In this document: positions 8,639-18,646 of the stretch, in pieces
How positions within the stretch are numbered: position 1 is the first letter of the stretch
Layout: each line of letters opens with the position of its first letter
DNA from: CAWAND01 sp963797485
Lineage (GTDB): Bacteria > Chloroflexota > Anaerolineae > Anaerolineales > E44-bin32
Length of the DNA stretch: 64,000 nucleotides
Reading direction: 5' to 3'
Assembly (NCBI GenBank): GCA_963797485.1
Contig: CAWCPF010000004.1
Coordinates: 309,612-373,611, forward strand
The notes under the pieces: model-generated
Database searches by the model: none
Told to the model about the DNA's origin: nothing
The model's input: the letters and a program-made list of their open reading frames with translations, nothing else
Program-made: the position numbers and the translations under genes

Positions 8639-10843
8639 GAAGAGTCCGATTGGGGTTCCGTTCGCGAGGCGGCCAGTTCAGCCTTCTTGGGGCGGCTGGG
8701 CTCATCCGCCGGCCCGGCTGCCTCGGCCGGTTCGGAGGGCTCGCCAACGTCAGGGTAGCGAATGCGCGGATGATAGATGCCTTTGAGCGTGCTCGTAAAC
8801 GAGCGCCGAATGGCGTCCAGATCCTTCAAGGTGAGATTGGTGCGGTCGAGCTGGCCGGTCGTCAAGCGGTTTTGGATGACCCAATTGACGAGTTCCTCAA
8901 TCTCGGCGTCATCGTCAGGGGCTTCGGCGCGGGCTTTGGCCTCAACGCCATCGGCCAACATCAGCAGGGCCGTCTCTTTGGATCGCGGACGCGGGCCCTC
9001 GTAGGTGAACGACTTTCGATCGACCTTTGAAGCGTCCCCGCTGGCGGCTTCGACCGCGGCCTGGTACTGGAAACCGGCTTCCATCCTCCCATGGTGCTCG
9101 GGGATGAAAGCCTGAATCTGGGGCGGAAGGCGGTATTTGCGGGCCAAATCGAGGCCATCGCGGACATGCGCCAGGATGATGCCGGCGCTCGTGGCCGGGT
9201 CGAGCTGTTGGTGGATATTCTGCCCGGATACTTGATTCTCGATAAAGAATTGGGGCCGAAGGGCTTTGCCAGCGTCATGGTACAGCGCGCCGACGCGCGT
9301 CAAGAGCGGATTAGCGCCGATGGCCCGCGCCGCCTGTTCCGCCAGATTGGCCACCTGCAGGCTGTGCTGGTAGGTGCCGGGTGCATTGGTCAGGATGAAC
9401 TGGAGCAGGGGGTGATCGGGGCGCGATAACTCGATCAACTGGATATTGGTTGTGATCCCCACGACATTGCCCACAAGCAACAGCAGGCCGAAGGCCAGGC
9501 TGGCCGAAATGAAGCCATTGAGCAGTGCCGCCCCCATCAGGGAGGCCTTTCCAACCATATCGGTAGCCGGATCGGCCAGGCGGAAGACCACAATGATGGT
9601 CACGGCGGCCATAGCCGCGCTGAGCCCGGACCAGAAGAAGGCGCTCAGTCGCTCGGCCTGGCCGATCATCAGCGCGCCCATGATGCCGCTCAGGGCCACG
9701 TACAGTCCCAGCTCAATCCCGCGAGCGCCCAGATAACCGGCGATGGCGCCGCTGACAATCGAGGCCATCACACCCATCCCCGGCCCGAACAGCACCGCCA
9801 GCAGCATCGGGAATGTCGCCGCGGGGAACAGGTAGGGCATAACGGTGCGCTCGGGCACCATGACCTGCAAGCCGAGCGTGAAGACCACTGCCAGGATGGT
9901 CACCGTCGAGGCCATGCGTACGCTGCGGATCTGCTCGGGGTGCACCCGGAAGGCATACAGCACGAGGCTGATGGCCAGAGCCGCCACCAACAGACCGCGC
10001 AGGGCGATATCCCGCCAGGGTTCGGGGGGCTTAAGGAGATCGTAGGCCTCTAGCGCTTCGAGCTGGATGGGAGTGACGATCTGCCCCCGGCTGACGACGG
10101 TCTCGCCGGCGGCGTAGCTTTTGATCACCGGTTGGACAGCTTGGGCGGCTTGATCGCGGGCGGATTGAGTGGCGGGTTGGTCTAGGCTGGCGTTCGGGGC
10201 AACGAAGGCGGAGACCAGGCGCACGACCAGATCGGCCTGATCCTGGGGCAGCGTGATGCTCACCAGGGCCGGCAAGGTTCGACGGACCTGCTCCAGCCGC
10301 TCGGGGCGGATCTCTGTGCGCATCACCTGTTCCAAGACAGAAATGGCTTCGCTCTTGACGGCCTTCCAGCGCGCCCTCAGGCAGGTCGAGGATGGCCTCA
10401 GCCGTGTCCCCCTGGATTTGGATCCCGCTCAGCGCAGCCAGATCGGCCAACTTCTGGTCGGTCGTGGCGTGCTCGTCGTCGCGCACGGCGTCGAGGTACT
10501 CAAGGCTTGATCTGAGCGTATCCAGCTGCGTCCGGGCTGATTGGCTGTCGGGTGGACGGTAGATGGGGGCCACGGCGTTGGCAGCCGCGAGGCGGGCCTG
10601 CGCGGTGAGCGTTTCACTATTGAATGAAAGCGCATACGGAGCCAGAATGTCTTGGGGTGAGACGTCGCCGACGCTGAGCCCAAAGGTCGATTGGCGCTGC
10701 GCGATGGGGATGGACACGGCGGCGGTCATGCCGATCAGACCGACAATGAAGATCAGCCAGAGCTCGATGGAGTGCCAGGCGGAGCTCAGCCGTTTGAGCG
10801 CCGAGGGGCGGAAGTCGGGCCCTTGTTCCATCTCGTCTTTCAC
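8635..10843 (-). CDS. pgpH: 7TM-HD phosphohydrolase, PgpH/YqfF type (one frameshift)
   Basis: About 735 residues if one frameshift is repaired. The N-terminal part (10843 to about 10360) has one membrane helix (LWLIFIVGLIGMTAAVSI) and the start of an extracytoplasmic domain (GLSVGDVSPQDILAPYAL). The rest continues in another frame with seven membrane helices and a cytoplasmic HD domain (ALYHDAGKALRPQFF, later PEHHGRMEAG). PgpH proteins hydrolyse cyclic di-AMP; that function is inferred from the family. The shift lies around 10358-10368, where CTGGAAGGCCGTC appears to have one extra G. The GTG start overlaps the yqeY stop (GTGA). The C-terminal tail is rich in Glu, Ala and Pro. Confidence 0.85.
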
Positions 10844-11289
10844 TCGCCGCCCAGAAGTTTCCGAACCACCTGGGCGGCTTGTTTGCTGTCGGCGCGACCT
10901 TCCAGGCGGGGTTTCAGGGCACCCATGACCTTGCCCATAGCCTGCATGTCGGCGGCGCCCACTTCGTTGATCACAGTCTTGGCCAGGTCCTCCAGATCGG
11001 TTGGGCTGAGAGGCTCGGGCAGGTAGTGCGCCAGAATGTCGATTTCTGCCTGAGCCTGCTCGATCAAATCCTGGCGTTGGGCCTTGCGAGCATCCTCGAT
11101 AGTCTCTCGGCGCGAGCTGACCTCGCGCTGCAGGACCCCCATCATCTCCGTATCGCTCAACGGCCGGAGCAGGTCGACCTCAGCCAGCTTAACGCCCGCC
11201 AGGGCCATGCGGAGCGTGGCCACGCGCAAGCGCTGGCTGCCGCGCATGGCTAGTTTGAGATCGGCCTCTAATTCGGCTTTGGTCGGCAT
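10840..11289 (-). CDS. yqeY: YqeY/GatB-like domain protein
   Basis: About 149 residues, all-helical, of the YqeY family, related to the tRNA-binding tail of GatB. Recognisable parts are the N-terminal TKAELEADLKLAMR, the middle LQREVSSRRETIEDARKAQR and the C-terminal GKVMGALKPRLEGRADSK ending in LLGGE. Its role is unproven; a link to tRNA amidation is inferred from homology. Two starts are possible, ATG 11301 and ATG 11289; the GGGGAGG motif directly abuts the first, so I prefer the second. It is the first gene of yqeY-pgpH-ybeY-dgkA. Between 11302 and 11606 I see no gene; a minus-strand TAGAAT at 11505-11510 could be its promoter. Confidence 0.85.
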   Translation of the reverse strand: MPTKAELEADLKLAMRGSQRLRVATLRMALAGVKLAEVDLLRPLSDTEMMGVLQREVSSRRETIEDARKAQRQDLIEQAQAEIDILAHYLPEPLSPTDLEDLAKTVINEVGAADMQAMGKVMGALKPRLEGRADSKQAAQVVRKLLGGE

Positions 11290-11606
11290 AACCTCAACCA
11301 TCCTCCCCTAAGACGGCCATGTGCGGGCCGGGGTGTGTGTTCAAGCCCCGTGGCGGCGCAGCAGGTTGGCGGTCCATTCGGCTGTGCGCCTGAGGCAGAC
11401 GGTCCCGTCCCTTGGCAGGTGCAAGAATTGGACGCAGGCTGTCCGGGTTCGAGATCGCGGGGGTCATCGGCCGTTGTTCAGACGGGACGGCTCATTGGGT
11501 CCAGATTCTATCATATCCCGCCCCTCCACTATTTTCGCATAGCCACCAATTGATGATCGGAACGGCTCTGGGCCAGGTTTCGGCAACCCCCGAAGTGTCT
11601 CGCAGA

Positions 11607-12251
11607 TCATGGCTCGGTTACCGAGAAATTGTCGAACACGATTTCCACGCCGCCCTGTTCGTAGCTGCCGACCATGAGCCCCACATCGCCTTCCGGCCAT
11701 TCGGCCGCCTGCGCCTGGCTGACCAGGCTGCCGTTCACGTATAACTGCAGTTGATAGCCAATGCAGTCCGCCCGTAGAACATTCGCGGACGTCCCGCCAA
11801 GCACCTGGGCCGCGGGCAGCAGTGTCTCGTGGCTGAGCAGATGACGGCGACCATCCTTGGAGACGCCGATGCCGGCGTAGCCGTCGCTTGAGACGGCGAA
11901 GAAGTAGAAATCGCCCGGATCCTGATAGCGGCATATCAGACCAAACAGGTTGTTGTCGGGCCCCTCGGCGCGTGAAGCTTCGACCTGAAGCCGCACGTCT
12001 CCAAAGTCGAGACCCGGGTTGCTGACAGCGTCGGCGTTGGGCAATTCGACCCGGATGTGATAACTGCCGCCTTCGTAGTCGACCCGATAGGCGCTTCCTC
12101 GATAGCGGTCCCAACCGCTGAAGCTCCTGGAAAAATCGTCCTGGAACAAGACCTGGCCGGCGGCGGCCACAGGAGGGGATGATTGGCAGGCGGCCAGAAA
12201 GCCGCCCACGGCGAACACCGCGATCCAGCCGGCCGTCCTGGACAGTCTCAT
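11607..12251 (-). CDS. Secreted lipoprotein with a beta-sandwich (laminin G-like) domain
   Basis: A 214-residue exported lipoprotein of unknown function. The signal peptide MRLSRTAGWIAVFAVGGF ends in a lipobox (LAAC, Cys about residue 22). The mature part starts with VLFQDDFSRSFSGWDRY and contains PDNNLFGLICRY, DFYFFAVSSDGYAGIG and QLYVNGSLVSQAQ, the pattern of DUF1080/LamG-like jelly-roll domains that often bind sugars or other ligands. No catalytic residue is evident. ATG overlaps the stop of the upstream TPR gene (ATGA), so the two are co-expressed and probably both act outside the membrane. Confidence 0.75.
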   Translation of the reverse strand: MRLSRTAGWIAVFAVGGFLAACQSSPPVAAAGQVLFQDDFSRSFSGWDRYRGSAYRVDYEGGSYHIRVELPNADAVSNPGLDFGDVRLQVEASRAEGPDNNLFGLICRYQDPGDFYFFAVSSDGYAGIGVSKDGRRHLLSHETLLPAAQVLGGTSANVLRADCIGYQLQLYVNGSLVSQAQAAEWPEGDVGLMVGSYEQGGVEIVFDNFSVTEP

Positions 12252-13645
12252 GGTGCCAGGCGCGCCAGCGCGCGCGTCGCCAGGAGCGCGTAGCGGCCAC
12301 CCGGGTCAAGGGCGGCAGCCTGCCGAAGCGACTGGGTGGCCAAATCCTCGGTCCCCAGAGCCAGTCGGGCCAGTCCGAGATGGTAATTCGAGGGCGCATC
12401 GGACGGCTCGAGTTGAAGGGCCATAACCAGCAGGTGCTCGGCCATCTCGGGATTGCCGGTCAGGTAATACGCGAATCCGAGCTGATCGAGAGCCAGGGGG
12501 TTGGCCGGCTCATTCAAGGCTGCACGGCGAGCGGCGGGGAGACCCGTTCCGGCCACGTCCATCTCGTGATCCAAGCTGAAGCCGGCCAGCAGGGCCTGGA
12601 ATTCGAACGACCCCGAGTTCAGGCTGGCAGCCTGGCTGTATGCGGCCAGAGCGGACTGCAGATCCCCCGACATGGCCAGCGCCTGCCCCAACTGGACGTC
12701 GACGGCCGGGTTGTCCGGCTCGATGGTGTCGGCCTTCTGCAGCTCGGCGACAGCCTGGTCGGGGTCGCGTTGCAGGAGCCAGTGTTGAGCCAGAAACAGG
12801 TGGGGAAGCAAGGCTTCGGGGACGGCAGTGCGGGCGCGCTCCATGTCCGACAGGCCATTCTGTCCAATCTGGTCAAGTGCCAGGCCGCGGTAGGCGAGAG
12901 CTTCAATGTACTCGGGCTCGAGGATGATGGCCTGGGTCAACGCCAGGGCGGCCAAATCCCAACGATCGGCGCGCGCCAGGGCCTGCCCGACCTGAGCCAG
13001 TTCGAAAGCTCGATCCTGGCTGGGCAGGGCATCTTCGATGGCCTGGGCCAGTTCCGCCGCCAGTGGAGGCGGCGCGGCTGACAATGCCAGGGCAGCCTGG
13101 AGTGGACTGAGGGCCCGGGCCGGATCGACCAGCGCGGTGACGATCCCGAGATTCAGCTGCGCCGATGGCTCGGCCGGTTGGAGCGCGGCCCATCTGTGTG
13201 CCGCCGAGGCGGCCGCCCCCACATCGCCTGCGGCGAGAAAGCGGCTGATGATCGACGGCCAAGCCTGGGCCTGTGTCGGGCATGCCCCCGCCATCTGGTC
13301 CATGAGCGCCTCGGACACCGGCGCGCCGGAGGCCACGATCGAGCGGGCTTGCAGGCAACGGCCCTGGTCCGAGTCCGACCGCGGCGCGCCGTCGAGGACG
13401 GCCAGGGCTGCGGCTGGATCGCCGGATGCGAGGTAGGCGTCCGCGGCCGCCATGCGGACTTGACCGTCCCCAACATCCAGAGTGAGAATGGGAGTCAGAG
13501 CCTGGAGCGCGTCTCGAGGCCGACCGGCGACCAGGGCCCCCCGGGCCAGGAATGCCTGGTCGGTGACCCAACCCGTCTTGGGCGACGGCCAGACGGCCAG
13601 CAAGCCGACGCACGTCATTCCGAGGAGCAGCGCCCGGGTTCTCAA
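12248..13645 (-). CDS. TPR-repeat protein with N-terminal membrane segment
   Basis: About 465 residues dominated by tetratricopeptide repeats, for example DAYLASGDPAAALAVLDGA, ALAYRGLALDQIGQ, QLGQALAMSGDLQSALAAY and LGFAYYLTGNPEMAEHLL. TPRs form protein-binding superhelices; no partner is known. The frame is open up to 13852, but the added N-terminal residues look non-coding and overlap the divergent acyl-CoA dehydrogenase promoter. I chose TTG 13645, which gives a hydrophobic start (ALLLGMTCVGLLAVW) fitting a signal anchor. A minus-strand TATAAT lies 49 bases upstream. Its stop overlaps the lipoprotein start. Confidence 0.7.
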   Translation of the reverse strand: MRTRALLLGMTCVGLLAVWPSPKTGWVTDQAFLARGALVAGRPRDALQALTPILTLDVGDGQVRMAAADAYLASGDPAAALAVLDGAPRSDSDQGRCLQARSIVASGAPVSEALMDQMAGACPTQAQAWPSIISRFLAAGDVGAAASAAHRWAALQPAEPSAQLNLGIVTALVDPARALSPLQAALALSAAPPPLAAELAQAIEDALPSQDRAFELAQVGQALARADRWDLAALALTQAIILEPEYIEALAYRGLALDQIGQNGLSDMERARTAVPEALLPHLFLAQHWLLQRDPDQAVAELQKADTIEPDNPAVDVQLGQALAMSGDLQSALAAYSQAASLNSGSFEFQALLAGFSLDHEMDVAGTGLPAARRAALNEPANPLALDQLGFAYYLTGNPEMAEHLLVMALQLEPSDAPSNYHLGLARLALGTEDLATQSLRQAAALDPGGRYALLATRALARLAP

Positions 13646-13693
13646 GTGCCCCAGCTGGCGGATGCCGCCGGCGGGATGCTTAACATGGCCCGG

Positions 13694-13699
13694 ATTATA
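13694..13699 (-). promoter_or_regulatory. -10 box of the TPR-lipoprotein operon
   Basis: The minus strand reads a perfect TATAAT about 49 bases upstream of TTG 13645. No good -35 box is seen. It is back to back with the plus-strand TATAAT at 13759, suggesting divergent promoters. Confidence 0.45.
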
Positions 13700-13758
13700 G
13701 CCCCGCCTCTGATGCGGGCCGGCCTTGCCGGGCGAACATGAGCCAGAAACGCCAGGGT

Positions 13759-13764
13759 TATAAT
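13759..13764 (+). promoter_or_regulatory. -10 box of the acyl-CoA dehydrogenase gene
   Basis: A perfect TATAAT lies 25 bases upstream of ATG 13790, followed by a GGAGG ribosome-binding site at 13780-13784. The -35 region is weak. TATAAT followed by G or C recurs in front of many genes in this window. Confidence 0.5.
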
Positions 13765-13789
13765 GGGGCGTCCGCCCTCGGAGGCAGTT

Positions 13790-15022
13790 ATGGATTTCGC
13801 GCTCACCGAAGAACACGAAATGGTCCGCAAGATGGTGCGCGACTTCGCCCAAAAAGAGGTCCGGCCGACCATCAAGGAATGGGACATCAAGCAGCAGATG
13901 GATCCGCCGTCCTGCCCCGTATGGGGGAGCTCGGAATCCTGGGGATCTGCATTCCGGTCCGTTATGGCGGCCAGGGTATGGACTACATCTCCCTCGGGCT
14001 GGCGTGTGAGGAGCTCGAGGCGGTGGATACGACCTTGCGGGTGGTCATGTCCGTCCACATGGGACTGAACAGCATGGCGCTGCTTCAATGGGGAACCGAA
14101 GACCAGAAGCAGCGTTTTCTTGTCCCCCAGGCTCGCGGCACCAAGATCGCGGCTTTCGGATTGACCGAGCCGGCCGCCGGCTCAGACGTGGCCGGTATGC
14201 AGTCGACCGCCAGGCGCGACGGCGACGACTACATCTTGAACGGCGAAAAGATGTGGATTTCGCTGGCGACCAAGGCCGACCACTTCCTGTGGGTCGCCAT
14301 CACCGACCCCGAGTCGCAAGACCGACACGCGTCCCTGACGGCATTCGTGGTCGAGGCGGAGCGCCAGGGAGTGACTGCGGGCGATATCCACGACAAGCTC
14401 GGCGTGCGCGCCGGCTCGACGGGGTGGGTGAATTGTCAAAACGTGCGCATCCCGGCCGCCAACCGGATCGGCGAAGAAGGCGAAGGCTTCAAAATCGCCA
14501 TGGCGTGCCTGGACAACGGGCGCTACACCGTCGCCGCCGGCGCAACCGGTCTGATTCGCGCCTGCCTTGAGGCCAGCGTGCAGTACGCCAACGACCGCTC
14601 GGCCTTTGGCAAAACCATCGCCCACTACCAGTTGGTCCAACAGAAAATCGCCCGCATGTCGCAGGACTACGAAGCCGCACGCCTGCTGTATCTCCGCGCC
14701 GGCTGGATGAAAAACCGCGGGCTCCGCAACACGCGTGAGACGTCGCTGGCCAAGTGGTACGCCACCGACGCATCCTTCCAGGCCGGCCTCCGAAGCCGTA
14801 CAGGTCCATGGGGCCTACGGGTTCAGTGCCGAATTCGACGTCGAACGCTACCTGCGAAATTCCAAGGGGGCGGTCATCTACGAGGGGACAAGCGAGATTC
14901 ACACCTTGATGCAGGCCGGTTATGCCCTGGGGATGCGTACCGACGCCGATCTGCGCTGTGAGCTCCCGGCCTATGACGCCGAGGCGTGGCAGGCGGAACC
15001 GGAAGCGGCACAGCCGGCGTGA
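13790..15022 (+). CDS. Acyl-CoA dehydrogenase (two frameshifts)
   Basis: About 405 residues when two frameshifts (about 13900 and 14775-14795) are repaired. Acyl-CoA dehydrogenases are FAD enzymes that introduce a C2-C3 double bond in acyl-CoA and pass electrons to ETF. The N-terminal frame gives MDFALTEEHEMVRKMVRDFA. The middle has the FAD-binding FGLTEPAAGSD and DKLGVRAGSTG and the segment YANDRSAFGKTIAHYQLVQ. The last frame has VQVHGAYGFSAEFDVERYL and IYEGTSEIHTLM, whose Glu is the usual catalytic base. Substrate chain length is not determinable. etfB and etfA follow directly and would supply the electron acceptor. The start is ATG 13790 after GGAGG. Confidence 0.85.
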
Positions 15023-15034
15023 GACCTGACCGAC

Positions 15035-15052
15035 TTGTGAATTCTTTCACAA
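15035..15052 (+). promoter_or_regulatory. Perfect Rex operator upstream of etfBA
   Basis: TTGTGAATTCTTTCACAA is an exact 7-4-7 inverted repeat matching the Rex consensus TTGTGAA-N4-TTCACAA. It lies 13 bases after the acyl-CoA dehydrogenase stop and 27 bases before the etfB start. A rex gene is present at 33733-34354. Rex senses the NADH/NAD+ ratio, so etfBA expression is predicted to rise when NADH accumulates. Confidence 0.8.
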
Positions 15053-15078
15053 ATTGACCTCAATCGAGGAGGCGAGCC

Positions 15079-15862
15079 TTGAACATCGTCGTCTGCGTCA
15101 AACAGACGCCTGACACGGCCGCAACGGTGACGGTCGAGGCCGGCAAAGTGTCCTGGGGAGACGCGCCGCTGGTGCTCAATCCCTGGGACGAGTTTGCCGT
15201 CGAAGAAGCCCTGCGCACCAAAGAGGCGCATGGGGGAAAAGTCACCGCCGTGAGTCTTGGGCCGGACTCGGCCCGGGAGGGCCCTCAAGCAAGCGCTGGC
15301 CATGGGCTGTGACGAGGCGGTGCTCATCCAGGAGACGGGTGTGGAAGCCATCGACACGCTGGGGACGGCGCGCATCCTGGCGGCGGCGGCAGGCAGGATG
15401 GAGTCGATTCAGCTGGTCTTCTTCGGAAAATCCAGTGTAGACAGCGCCACCGGCGTGACGTTTGCGCAGACGGCCCGTTTGTTGGGTTGGCCACTGCTCA
15501 GCCTGGTGGCCTCAATCAGCGCCCTCGATCCGTCGGGCCCTGTCATCACGGTCGAGCGGTTGTTGCCGGAAGGCCGCGAGGTCGTCAAGGCCTCCCTGCC
15601 GGCCGTGGTCAGCGTGGTCAAAGAAATCAACGAGCCGCGCTACCCGTCGTTCATGGGCATTCGCAAGGCCTCCAAGGCCGAGATCCCGGTGTGGGGCATG
15701 GCCGAGCTCGGGCTGGATTCCCCGCCGGCGCCCAAAGTGGCCTGGCCGGCTCTGATGCCGGTAACTCGAGAGCAGACCAAGTGCGAAATGGTCGAAGGAG
15801 CCACGCCGTCCGAAGCCGCGGCCCGGCTGGCCGGCCGGCTCCTGGAAGAGAAGGTGATCTGA
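15079..15862 (+). CDS. etfB: Electron transfer flavoprotein beta subunit (one frameshift)
   Basis: About 260 residues after repair of one frameshift. EtfB, with EtfA, accepts electrons from acyl-CoA dehydrogenases and passes them on to the quinone pool or ferredoxin-type partners. The N-terminal frame starts MNIVVCVKQTPDTAATVTV and has LNPWDEFAVEEALR. After about 15278-15282, where one G too many interrupts GAGGCCCTC, the other frame continues ALKQALAMGCDEAVLI and ends with PEGREVVKASLPAVVSVVKE and FMGIRKASKAEIPVW. GGAGG lies at 15067-15071. Its TGA shares a base with the etfA ATG (TGATG). Confidence 0.88.
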
Positions 15863-16896
15863 TGACCGGCCGCATCGTCGTCTACATCGACCATTTCCAG
15901 GGAACACCCCTCCAGGGTTCATGGGAGGCCATCGGCGCAGCGCGCGCTCTCCAGCAGGATCTGGGTGGGGAGATCGAGGCCATCGTGCTCGGTCAGGAAG
16001 TTAAGTCGCTGGCCACTCAGGCGCTCGGTTTCGGCGCGTCTTCGGCCTCCCACGCCAGCCATCCCGATCTGAAGGATTTCCGGGTCGAAGTCTACGCTTC
16101 CATCCTGAAAGACATGCTCAATGACGCCGCCGTCGTCCTCTTCCCGGACTCGGGCAGGACCCGAGATCTGGCCGGGATGTTGTCGGCTGATCTGGATACC
16201 GGCGTCATCGCTGATGTCACCGCCCTGCAGGTCCGCGACGGGAAACTCACGGCCACCCGCCCAATCTATGCCGGCAAACTGCTGTGCGAAGTGGTACAAG
16301 TCGGTGATGGGCCGGCGCTGGTCACACTGCGCAGCCGCACCTTCGCCATGCCCGAACCGGCCAGCTCCGCAGGCGCCCCATCCGCTCTCGAGGTCGGAGA
16401 AATCAAGGCACTCAGCCAGGTGATGGAATACAAGGTGAGCGAAGCCGGCGTCAGTCTGACGGACGCGGCCGTGATCGTCTCCGGGGGGAGGGGGGTGTCC
16501 AACAACCCGTCCCTGCAGCCTCCCGCGGAGGTCAGCGGCGAGAAAGAGATCGAAATCTGGCGTGCCCATCAGGGCTTTGCCCTGGTCTCCGCCCTGGCGA
16601 AGGTCTTGGGCGGGGCGGTCGGAGCCAGCCGTGCGGCGGTGGACGCCGGCTACATCCCTTACTCGCATCAGGTCGGACAGACGGGGAAGGTGGTTTCGCC
16701 CGATCTGTACATCGCCTGTGGCATTTCCGGTGCCATCCAGCATCTGGCCGGGATGCGCACCGCCAAGACTATCGTCGCCATCAACACCGACAAAGATGCG
16801 CCGATTTTCAAGCTGGCCCGGTTTGGCGTGGTGGGCGACCTGTATCAGGTGGTTCCGGCGCTGACCGAGTCGCTGCGACAGAAGCTCGGCAAGTAG
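15862..16896 (+). CDS. etfA: Electron transfer flavoprotein alpha subunit
   Basis: A 344-residue intact protein. The N-terminal ETF domain is followed by the FAD-binding C-terminal domain: VIVSGGRGVSNNP, RAAVDAGYIPYSHQVGQTG, YIACGISGAIQHLAGM and VAINTDKDAPIFKLARFG, all typical of EtfA. It binds FAD and forms a heterodimer with EtfB. Start and length agree with the family. It is translationally coupled to etfB and sits downstream of the acyl-CoA dehydrogenase, which would feed it electrons. No ETF-quinone oxidoreductase gene is in the window. 16897-16990 holds no gene. Confidence 0.93.
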   Translation: MTGRIVVYIDHFQGTPLQGSWEAIGAARALQQDLGGEIEAIVLGQEVKSLATQALGFGASSASHASHPDLKDFRVEVYASILKDMLNDAAVVLFPDSGRTRDLAGMLSADLDTGVIADVTALQVRDGKLTATRPIYAGKLLCEVVQVGDGPALVTLRSRTFAMPEPASSAGAPSALEVGEIKALSQVMEYKVSEAGVSLTDAAVIVSGGRGVSNNPSLQPPAEVSGEKEIEIWRAHQGFALVSALAKVLGGAVGASRAAVDAGYIPYSHQVGQTGKVVSPDLYIACGISGAIQHLAGMRTAKTIVAINTDKDAPIFKLARFGVVGDLYQVVPALTESLRQKLGK

Positions 16897-16990
16897 ACCG
16901 CTGCCATCCATGGCCCGTCCGGTCGGCCAGCCGGGCTTGCCTGGCGCGGCCCTCCGGGCACGGGCCCACAGGCCCCGCCACACGAACGCC

Positions 16991-18646
16991 ATGACCGATC
17001 AACCAGGTGCGCTAAGCTTCGTACTGCACAGCCACATCCCGTTTGTCCGCGAAGCCGGGGTCTGGCCGCACGGGGAGGTCTGGCTGTTCGAGGCCATGGC
17101 CGAGTGCTACATCCCGGTGTTGGACTGTTTGTTCCGGCTTCACGAAGAACACCTGCCGGTCCATCTCACCCTGTCCGTCACCCCGGTGTTGTTGGAGCAG
17201 CTCGCCGACCCCCTGCTCCAGTCGCATTTCGAAGCCTATCTCAGCGACCAGCTTTCCCGGGCCGAGTCGGACCGGCAGTTCTTCGAACGCAGCGGGCGGC
17301 CCAATATGCAAGCGCTTGCCCAGCGTCACACGGCCTTCTATCGGGGAATCCGCAGGCTGTATGCCGGCCGGCTTGGGGGGAACCTGGTCGGCACGCTGGC
17401 GCGCCTGGAAGACGCCGGGGTGATTGAGATCGCCACCAGCGCCGCCACGCATGCCTACCTGCCGCTGCTCAGCCGGGATGCGTCCATCCGCCTGCAGCTT
17501 GAGACAGCGCGTCACACCCACCGGCGCCATTTCGGGCATTTTCCGACCACGATTTGGCTTCCGGAGTGTGCCTACCGGCCGGCGGTGTCGCGCCGCGGCG
17601 GCGGCCAGCGGCCCGGCCTGGAGGCGCTGCTCGAACCGCTGGGCCTGAGCTTGTTCTTCGCCGAGACCTTCATGGTCACCGGGGGCAGGCCCGAGAGCGT
17701 GGCCGACGACGCCATCATCGCCATCTACCAGGCGGCGCGAGCGGCTGCCCCGGCGGCCGAACCCAAAGCCCGGCGCGCCAGGCTGCGCTCCTCGCACCAT
17801 CCTTATTGGGTCAGAGGCTCCCAGGTAGCGGTCCTGGGGCGGGACCATCGAACCGGCAGCCAGGTATGGTCAGGCGCCCACGGTTATCCGGGAGATGCTT
17901 TCTACCAGGAGTTCCACAAACGTCATGAGGGGTCCGGATTGCGCTATTGGCGGGTCACGGGCCACGAACTGGATTTGGACCACAAGCAGCGTTACGAACC
18001 CGAACGCGCCGCGGGCCGTGTTTCGGCCCATGCGCGCCACTTCGTTCATCTGGCGGCGGAGCAGCTGCGGCATGCGGCGGAGGCGGGCGGCGGGACGCCC
18101 ATTCTGGTGTCAGCCTACGACACCGAGCTGTTCGGGCATTGGTGGCGGGAGGGCGTGGACTGGCTCGAGGCGGTCCTCCGCGCCGGCGCGTCGGCTCCCG
18201 GGATTCAGCTGATGACCGCCGGCGAAGCCGCCCGGCGCCATCCGCCGCGGCGCTCGGTGCGGGTGCCGGAAGGCTCGTGGGGTGCCGGCGGCGGGCACGG
18301 GGTATGGCGGAACAACTCCAACGCCTGGATCTGGCCGGAAATCGAGGCCGCCGAAGAGGCTTTGGACGCCAAAATCCGGTCAGGCGGGCTGGCGTCCCCG
18401 GACAAGCACCGCCTCAACCAGGCGGCTCGCGAGCTCATGTTGATGCAGGCCTCCGATTGGCCATTTCTGATTTCCACCGGGCAGGCAGCCGACTATGCCG
18501 CTGAGCAATTCCGGATGCACCGCCAGCGCATGTATCAGGTCCTGGGCGCGCCCGGCGCCCCGCCTGCGGAGCCTGGCGCCATCCAGCGGATCTTCGAGCA
18601 GGACAACCTGTTTCCGGACCTCGACGCCGCCTGGTTCGTGGAATGA
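16991..18646 (+). CDS. 1,4-alpha-glucan branching enzyme, GH57
   Basis: A 551-residue GH57 protein of the DUF1957/branching-enzyme group, introducing alpha-1,6 branches into glycogen-like glucan. The N-terminus FVLHSHIPFVREAG holds the HxH of the GH57 (beta/alpha)7 barrel, IWLPECAYRP the catalytic glutamate, and YDTELFGHWWREG the catalytic aspartate. ASDWPFLISTGQAADYA is the C-terminal helical domain typical of these enzymes. The reading frame is open from 16910, but ATG 16991 gives the family N-terminus. The stop overlaps the glgA start (ATGA), so it leads a branching enzyme-glgA-malQ operon. Confidence 0.88.
   Translation: MTDQPGALSFVLHSHIPFVREAGVWPHGEVWLFEAMAECYIPVLDCLFRLHEEHLPVHLTLSVTPVLLEQLADPLLQSHFEAYLSDQLSRAESDRQFFERSGRPNMQALAQRHTAFYRGIRRLYAGRLGGNLVGTLARLEDAGVIEIATSAATHAYLPLLSRDASIRLQLETARHTHRRHFGHFPTTIWLPECAYRPAVSRRGGGQRPGLEALLEPLGLSLFFAETFMVTGGRPESVADDAIIAIYQAARAAAPAAEPKARRARLRSSHHPYWVRGSQVAVLGRDHRTGSQVWSGAHGYPGDAFYQEFHKRHEGSGLRYWRVTGHELDLDHKQRYEPERAAGRVSAHARHFVHLAAEQLRHAAEAGGGTPILVSAYDTELFGHWWREGVDWLEAVLRAGASAPGIQLMTAGEAARRHPPRRSVRVPEGSWGAGGGHGVWRNNSNAWIWPEIEAAEEALDAKIRSGGLASPDKHRLNQAARELMLMQASDWPFLISTGQAADYAAEQFRMHRQRMYQVLGAPGAPPAEPGAIQRIFEQDNLFPDLDAAWFVE

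Noticed and set aside
13646..13852. Longer N-terminus for the TPR gene reaching 13852
   Set aside because: The added residues have no conserved character and would overlap the divergent acyl-CoA dehydrogenase start and promoter.
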